Shown: in pieces, positions 57,556 through 64,000 of the stretch
Position numbering within the stretch: the stretch's first letter is position 1
Layout of the letters: each line of letters opens with the position of its first letter
Assembly: GCA_963580455.1 (NCBI GenBank)
Contig: OY756958.1
Location: 3,112,501 to 3,176,500 of the forward strand
DNA: 64,000 bases
Direction: 5' to 3'
Origin: Euonymus europaeus
Taxonomy: Eukaryota; Streptophyta; Magnoliopsida; Celastrales; Celastraceae
Program-made: the position numbers and the translations under genes
The notes under the pieces: generated by a model
What the model was told of the DNA's origin: nothing
Database searches by the model: none
Seen by the model: only the letters and a program-made list of their open reading frames with translations

Positions 57556-59927
57556 GGTCCTGCTCTTTCTCTAATTATATTTGTTTATGTGAAATCGATT
57601 AGCCTAGATTTCATGTTATCTGACAACAAAATAATTGCATTTATGGTGTAAAATATTGCTTTAATCAATAGTTATACTGTTCTCTTTCTTAATTTTTTTC
57701 CCTTCTTCTGTACAATCAATTGTTTCAAGAGTCGAATTAGTTGAAATGATAATTGAAATCGACTTAAAGTTTCAGATGTTCATCTAGTGAATTCGAATTT
57801 TAGTTCAGAGTCTTCTGGCTTTTGCATAGCCGAAGATTGTATTTTCGTTGTTTCTAGACTTATCAAGTCCATATACACTGAATCTTCTTTTGATTGGTAG
57901 TTTTTGCATCAAGTTCACAGTTAAGTATAACGTTTTGTTTCTATTGGGAAATCAATGGATGCTTTCTGGGCTTCATGACTTCATGCTTTCTAGGCTTCAT
58001 GATTTCATTAACAATGTTTACATAATGATTTTCTGAGCATTGGATAGTTGATTTGCATTTATCATGTTTGTTGTCCCCATTTATTGCGGAATTTTTGTGT
58101 ATGTACATTTTTATTGAAAAGTTGAATGTAATTCTTTTTTTACTCATTATTTTGCAAGTGATAATTGATCTTGGGGATTTTTGAAGGTTTTGTGCTGTTT
58201 TTGTGTATGCACATAATTGCTTGATATATTATATTCTGACTCTGTGTCTGATTCTCTTTTAAATGCACAAGGCTTCTGTTAAGTATATGTGATTATTTGA
58301 TTATTACTGTGGCTGTGAGTGAATCATAAAAAAAAATGTTTTTGCCTTGGCAAAAATTCACAACTTAAATAATTACGTGAGTGAGCATCTTCCTTTTTTT
58401 TTCTTTTTTCTTTTTCTTGTATTATGCTTGACCAAGTTACTAAGCTTGGTGGCCTAATTTGTTAGTTCAGAACGTGATCACGAGATTCAATCTTCCATGA
58501 GGAAGCAAGCTTTTATTCAGTATGTGTAATGTTGTTCTGCCTTATTGAGTACCAAATCCTTTTCATTCTTACATGCATCTTTTAGATCCCTCTTGTCTCA
58601 TATTTCTATGGTATCTAATAAATGCTGGAGGAGTGATACAGTCATACAGATGATAGTTAATGAACCACTTAACGGCTTATAAATGTTGTACTTATTTTGT
58701 AAAAATGTGTTGGCTTATTTCTCTTGTTTTTCAGGTCCTAATCACTGTTTGTTTTTTTAATACTAGAGATTGAGATAGAATCATCCCAGCAAGTGATGCA
58801 TGAAGCGGAGAATATAAGTAGATACAAGAGCAGATCAGCAGAAGTCTATATTTGGAGGTATACCTTTACACACCATGTAATATGTTTATCAATTTGTCTT
58901 GTGATGTTTTTCCTATTTATTTTTGGGACAAGTTTCATATACAATTTTTCATGGAAGTAGCATAAGCTGTTGCATCTCATGGTCAGATTTTATGGACCAT
59001 CTTCCATGTTTTCCCTCTGATTCTTTGATGTTATTACATATTGCAAATGAATTCAATAGACCTCTAGATAACTTAGAACTGTGGCCTTGTTGATGCTATG
59101 AAATTGTGAAGTGGCGTCCAATTGGTGAATGACAGTTTTACAATAAATGGTTTCCTACATTAAAATGAGGCCCAACCTTTATGGCTATTTAGCAAAAAAA
59201 ATCACATTAAAGGGTTTCTTGCTGGCTGTATGTAACACTCATGAATCGGTTGCACTTTATTATTTTAGCTGGTATAGTAAACCCCTTGCTTTGGGCATGT
59301 GCTATGTAGATTTAATATTTTTCCTGATGCATATTGTTCTTTATATGATTTTATTTTGGTTGCAAAAATTTTAGCCATGCAGAAAATTTTCGGCACCAAT
59401 AGTTAAATATCATTCAACATCAATCTAATAGCTTGTAATACTCTTTATTCTTCTTTTTTTTGTTAAAAGTTTTTGACATATTAATCCTTGAGCATTCAGA
59501 GTCTTTTTTTGAAGGAAATCGACGGTCTCAGTTCTGTTTTGGAACTTTATCATGACTAAGAGGAATTTCTTGGCATTTGCATCATCTGCTGGATGATGTC
59601 TTTTGTTCCAGCCAATTTTTTTTATAAATGTGTTAAACATAATTCCATTGTTAGATTGTCTTTTTTTGTTTGTTTATATCAAATTTAGAAACCAATATAA
59701 GTTCTCCTCTGAATGCACAAGCAGCACAGCTATGTAGTAATAAATAAGGAGGTATATGCTGATTTTTTTTCTTGCCTTTGAAATCTTTTTTATGTTATTT
59801 ACATCCTTGGTGCTCTGTAATTTACTTTTGTTATTGTTCATTGCAGAATACAAGAAGATGATTGACAAGTTGTACAAGCTTCCTGATGCATAATTGGAAA
59901 AAAAGAATGTACCAACAATTTGAAAGG

Positions 59928-60680
59928 ATAATTGTCCCTCCCCCCAATCTTGAGTATAATTGTCCCTCCCCCCTCAATCTTGAGCATCACCCCGATCAAA
60001 CTTGAGGATCATTGTCGTCCCTCCTTGTCCCTCCCCTACTTTGGTCTTAAGGATCAATGTCTCTCCCACTTGATCTTGCTTGAGTTACAAAAGAGTTGAA
60101 TATTGGATCTTTCTCCATTTGGTATCCAATAACCATAATTGTCCCTCCCTTTCTCAAACTTGAGGATTGTTGTCCCTCCCCCCTCTCAAACTTGAGGATC
60201 ATTGTCCCTTCCTAATGCATAAGTGGAGATAAAGAATGTACAAACTTTTTTGAAAGGATAATTGTCCCTCCAACTTGATATTGAGCATCATTGCCCCTCC
60301 CCCTTCTCAAACTCGAGGATCATCATCGTCCCTCCCCCCTTCTCGAACTTGTGGATCATTGTCCCTCTCCCACTTCGATCTTAAGGATCAACTCCCCTCC
60401 TTTGATCTTGAGTGTGGAGGGAGTTGAATATTAAAATCTTTCTCAATTTGGTATCTGGTAACCATAATTGTCCCTCTCTTTGATCTTGAGGATCATTGTC
60501 CCTTCCATAAGTGGGAAAAACTTGAGGATTGTTGTCCCTTCTTAATGCATAAGTGGGAAAAAGAATGTACCAACAAGTTGAAAGGATAATTATCCGTCCC
60601 TCAATCTTGAGCATAGTTGTCCCTCCCCCATTCTCAAACTTGTGTTTCAATGCCCCTCCCCCTTGATATTGAGTTATGAA
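59928..60680 (+). repeat. Degenerate CCCTCC minisatellite
   Basis: About 20 imperfect units of 25-45 bp with the core 'aacttgaggatcattgtccctccccc', interrupted by larger repeats containing 'cataagtggga(a/g)a(a/t)aaagaatgtac(c)aac'. The plus strand is pyrimidine-rich, the minus strand G-rich (GGGGGAGGGACAAT). The minus-strand frame 60381-60734 is a by-product. Confidence 0.85.
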
Positions 60681-61561
60681 AGAGTTATTGGATCTAAACT
60701 CAGCATGCATGCAAAGTGAATCTTCACAATGCATTCAATGTGTTTGAAGAGCTGAGAAACACTGCAGAGTAAGTTCAATGTGACTGAGGAGCTTGACGAA
60801 AAAAAGGGGTTAGTAAGTTCCAAGTCAGAGTTGGATTAATGTTAAAGCCCGGTTCCGTGTATTTTTTGCAGAAGTCAAGAGTTTGAAAAGAGACGACGTT
60901 TACAATATGCTTGATGGGTTGTGGCTGCAAATGTTAGACGATGGCTATATTTCCTTCATGGTGATGGGATTTATCTAATCCTTCACCAACAAAATAGATG
61001 GTGTTCATTACAATAAATGCCGGTGAAGTTGATCCCTTGCTTAGTTAGGAGTTTCTGGCTTCAGCAGAGTACCTGTGAATTACAAAATTTTGATGACCAA
61101 TCAATAACTTTGTCAGAACCTGGGATCAAAAGTTCCTTCAGTTTCATTGATGGCTGGAAGTCAAAACCTTTCCAACAAGCCTTGAATTTTTGGGATGGAC
61201 AAATAAGCTCTGACTGTTGTAGTTGATTGTGGCCGAAATTCTCTATATCGTTTCATAACTGATAAAGAAGACAAAGATTAAGAAAGCAAAACCAATTTTT
61301 CAAGAGCATTCTAGAAGTCTACCATGGATCAATGATACTAGTAATCACTTTGCTTTGATTTAATTCAATTATTTTTTGAAACATTGCCTCCTGAAGCTCA
61401 AAAAGTCACATTCTGAACTTAAGCCTTTTCCAAGGGCCTTTAAGTACGAATTTTTCCTTGTACACGGTTTCTTTTCCGAGATGCTTACTTTGAAGATTTT
61501 ATGCATGCCATGAACGTTTTGCTGTTTGATTTGATGTGTTTTTTGTTACTGCTTCAGTCAC
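60681..61561. other. No gene seen
   Basis: Moderately AT-rich. 60872-60980 is open after a 'tttttgcag' acceptor-like site (EVKSLKRDDVYNMLDGLWLQ) but without a recognisable family. Confidence 0.4.
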
Positions 61562-62482
61562 CTGGTAGCTGTTAATAGCTTACAAAATGTGTGAATCTTG
61601 TCCCTATGCCCTTTTAGTGAGACGGAGCCTGTGCAATCATTTGATCACCTGTTTCTTTGCCATTGGTGATGGGGTAAGAAACCTTTCTTTTGTCTTGAAG
61701 CTTGGATTATACTTGTTACGTCTTATGTGCCATATAGTCACTACCAATCTCTTTATCGCCTTGATTTATGTCGATGGATGATCTTTTCAAGTGTGTTTCT
61801 GAATCCCATGTGCTTTCATACTGCAAGAGCTTATTGCATGTCGTGTTGTGATTTAAGGTTCTATAATGCAAATCTGTGAGTACTAAAGTCGATTTAAAGT
61901 TTATTGGAAGATTAGTCAATTTGAAGCTATCATACTTTGGCTTTTAACATTACCTGCTTAAATTGAAACTGTTCCATTGACTAATAGCAAAAAAACAGTT
62001 GAAATCTCACAGTTCACTGGTTGACAAGTAGGACAAGGTTATGCTACTATCTTTCAACCTCTAGGAGAAAGAAATTTCCCTTTACATTTTGCTAATTTTA
62101 CAAAAATATTCCCTTAACAAGACTTCCCTCAATTTTTAGTACCTTCTATAGCACCTGTTGAGACACCGTCCTGCATCCACCACTGTGATGAATATACCAG
62201 ATCAATTTTGGGATAGTATCTACTTTCTTTTAGATAGTTTCTCTGTCACATTTTGAATAAGTAAAAATTGAACTTGTCTTCCATCAAGTGTTATTGTGTA
62301 GAACTTACTTTTAGGGGGCTGGGTGTAGGACGTTTCAATGCATTGGCATGATTATGTATCCAGTTATCCATGACTTTATGCGCTTATTGAAATGGATCTT
62401 TTTTTGGGTACAGATCACATCGACCCTTACCTTTGCTGCTGCTAGTGCATCTGCTGTATCCATGTTTAAAATAAACACATGA
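61562..62482 (+). pseudogene. CASP-like (CASPL5-type) membrane protein pseudogene
   Basis: Two exon remnants. 61562-61673 first reads HLVAVNSLQNV then TGA (where the family has Trp), and after a frameshift near 61600 reads YALLVRRSLCNHLITCFFAI then GDG at donor GGG|GTAAG. The second, 62414-62482, after acceptor TACAG, reads ITSTLTFAAASASAVSMFKI then NT and stop. In intact CASPL5 proteins the segments are contiguous (...YALLVRRSL..., VGDGITSTLTFAAACASAGI), spanning parts of the second and third membrane helices. The nonsense codon, frameshift, missing N-terminal exon and loss of similarity after ASASA show decay. CASPL5 proteins are four-helix plasma-membrane proteins related to Casparian strip scaffolds. 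The fragment may be carried by an unseen element. Confidence 0.72.
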
Positions 62483-64000
62483 TCGGAAACTGACATGCCG
62501 AATGCTGATGTTGATGCCTTGAAGGTAGAAGATTCTTTTGTTTTTAAGATAATTATTGCTGGTCCAAGGAAGCCTTGATGGTGAAACGCTACAAGGTACT
62601 TCTAGAAGTAAGTAAACTTGCAATGCTTGGGTATTGTTCACTCTGTTTTCTACCACATTGATCATTCTCTGAAAAAATATGTCTGAGTACAAGTATCAGC
62701 TTGGGCTGTTATAAGTCTTTCATGGGCCGACAGTGAAAATTGAGCACAAACTATGAACAGTGATGGGTTATGAAAATATTTTCTCTCTCTAGATCAATCT
62801 TGCTGTCTCTTTTTTATGGACATCTAATCTAATCTATCTAATCTAATATACTCTAATTCTAAAGTGCCTAAATTGGGACAATTCTATGGCGAGTTCGCAG
62901 ATTATCTTCAGACTCGCGCGCTTCGTTGTCTTACTAGGTGTTCTCTAACCGTCGGATCTTCATAGTGATTGTTGATCTCGAACATCCAGTCAGATGCATG
63001 TATTTACGTTACTCCACAGGAAAAAGATTGAAAGAAAACCCGATTTCATCTCTGCTTTTGCTTTTCGTCGCCGGTACCTTTTCAGTTTTCTCATGTATGC
63101 TCTCTTTCAATTTTCCGTCGTTCTGGTCCCATTACAATGCATCAACCTCAAGTAGTTCATCAAGCTTTCGAATCTGCCTATAACGTTTCCTCACGCTGGT
63201 GATTGGGGTATATCCGATTGCGAGCTGGATTATATGTTCTCGGTTGCGCCAAAGGTATTCCATGAGGTGTCATTGGGTTGTTTGTTCTTCCGCTTCTGCT
63301 GGTGATTGGGGTTATGAGTTTCGCTCTCTGCCTGATCTGTTGGTTATCGACTCTGTCAATTGGGTATTTTCCTCATATGCCTATTCGTTGCTTTTGTTTA
63401 CCTTGAGTTTTTTATTCTCATCCTTCAAATAATATTATGTTTCTACTCCACTTGCTTTCCTGCTCATACTTTGCGAACCAATCTCAAGTTTTTTCCTTTA
63501 AACAGATACGTGGAACTGCTGTCTTATCTTGCTTTTGCCTGGCTGCTTACATAACAGGTTATCCAAGACAAAGACTGATTTTCCCAGGCTTTATTTCCAT
63601 GTTCTTATTCGTATAATTGATTCCTTACTTTTATGCCTTAACTATTTTTAATTAAATTTACAAGTGTTCAAGTAAAGAAAAGCTATTCATGCAAAAAAAA
63701 AAAAATGACAGCTACTTTCGTCCCGTTCAACTATCAAAGGCTAAGCAAAGGTAAAAGATTCTTTGAATTTTCATTACTTCTGTTGTGTTAACAATCGATT
63801 TTGGGGAGAGATGAGAAGCTTACTTCTACTGCAAAATCAAAGGTAAAAGATTCTTTGAATTTTCTCTGCGATTCTATTTATTGATTAATTATGCTGTGTT
63901 TGTGTAATGAATTTGCTATTGTTGTCGTTTTTTGGCGACAATTTTTACAGCTACTTTCGTCTCCTTCAACTGCCTTTCTGGATGCTCAGGTAATTTCTAG
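62483..64000. other. Right edge, possible 5' end of an unrecognised gene
   Basis: From 62880 the sequence becomes leader-like (CT-rich, GC higher), and frames at 62938-63183, 63199-63432 and 63360-63554 are open on the plus strand but unrecognised. Two direct repeats lie 90-240 bp apart: 'aaggtaaaagattctttgaattttc' (63748-63772, 63839-63863) and 'acagctactttcgtc' (63708-63722, 63947-63961). A gene may run off the window. Confidence 0.35.

Noticed and set aside
59928..60680. CRISPR-like array
   Set aside because: Units are degenerate, of variable length and without unique spacers; this is eukaryotic minisatellite DNA.

Overview
The window is nuclear DNA from a flowering plant, almost certainly a eudicot. 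The evidence is AT-rich intergenic sequence, short GT-AG introns, a non-TIR CC-NB-ARC-LRR resistance gene of the RPS2/RPS5/At4g27190 type, a plant S-adenosylmethionine decarboxylase, and plant L1, SINE, Copia, Gypsy, hAT, MULE, PIF/Harbinger and Helitron sequences. I cannot name the species.

Layout. 1-3.7 kb and 29.9-33.8 kb are two direct copies of one segment. Each copy carries private insertions, so each acts as an empty-site control for the other: a MITE and a solo Copia LTR occur only in the first copy, a hAT MITE and a ~0.7 kb repeat only in the second. 5.5-14.5 kb (minus strand) is an NLR gene whose LRR exons are duplicated in tandem as a ~3.1 kb block; the duplication seems to have given the gene a new last exon. 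15.6-20.2 kb is LTR-retrotransposon material with internal tandem repeats. 21.7-28.25 kb looks like one non-autonomous Helitron carrying fragments of at least three unrelated genes: a VTI1-type v-SNARE, an FAD monooxygenase and a PDR-type ABCG transporter. 28.4-29.0 kb is a small three-exon gene for a mitochondrial-type twin CX9C protein. 34.3-34.5 kb is a tRNA-derived SINE with target duplications. 35.3-40.9 kb is a structurally complete L1 LINE with both ORFs open and a 16-bp target duplication. 44.8-45.9 kb is an intronless SAM decarboxylase gene. 46.8-47.7 kb is a long-TIR MULE-type foldback element. 48.1-50.7 kb is a PIF/Harbinger element that keeps only the Myb/SANT-like ORF1 protein. 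55.4-55.6 kb is a 193-bp near-palindrome with a snRNA-type promoter (USE plus TATA) in each arm. 57-64 kb holds a duplicated promoter, a CCCTCC-rich minisatellite, a decayed CASP-like (CASPL5-type) pseudogene and probably a gene start at the right edge.

Host genes likely to be functional: the NLR, the twin CX9C gene and the SAM decarboxylase. They are unrelated to each other and form no operon or visible cluster. Most of the rest is transposon-derived, and many insertions can be delimited to the base by their terminal repeats and target-site duplications. Exon boundaries were read by eye from GT-AG sites, reading frame and family knowledge. No search or alignment software was run.
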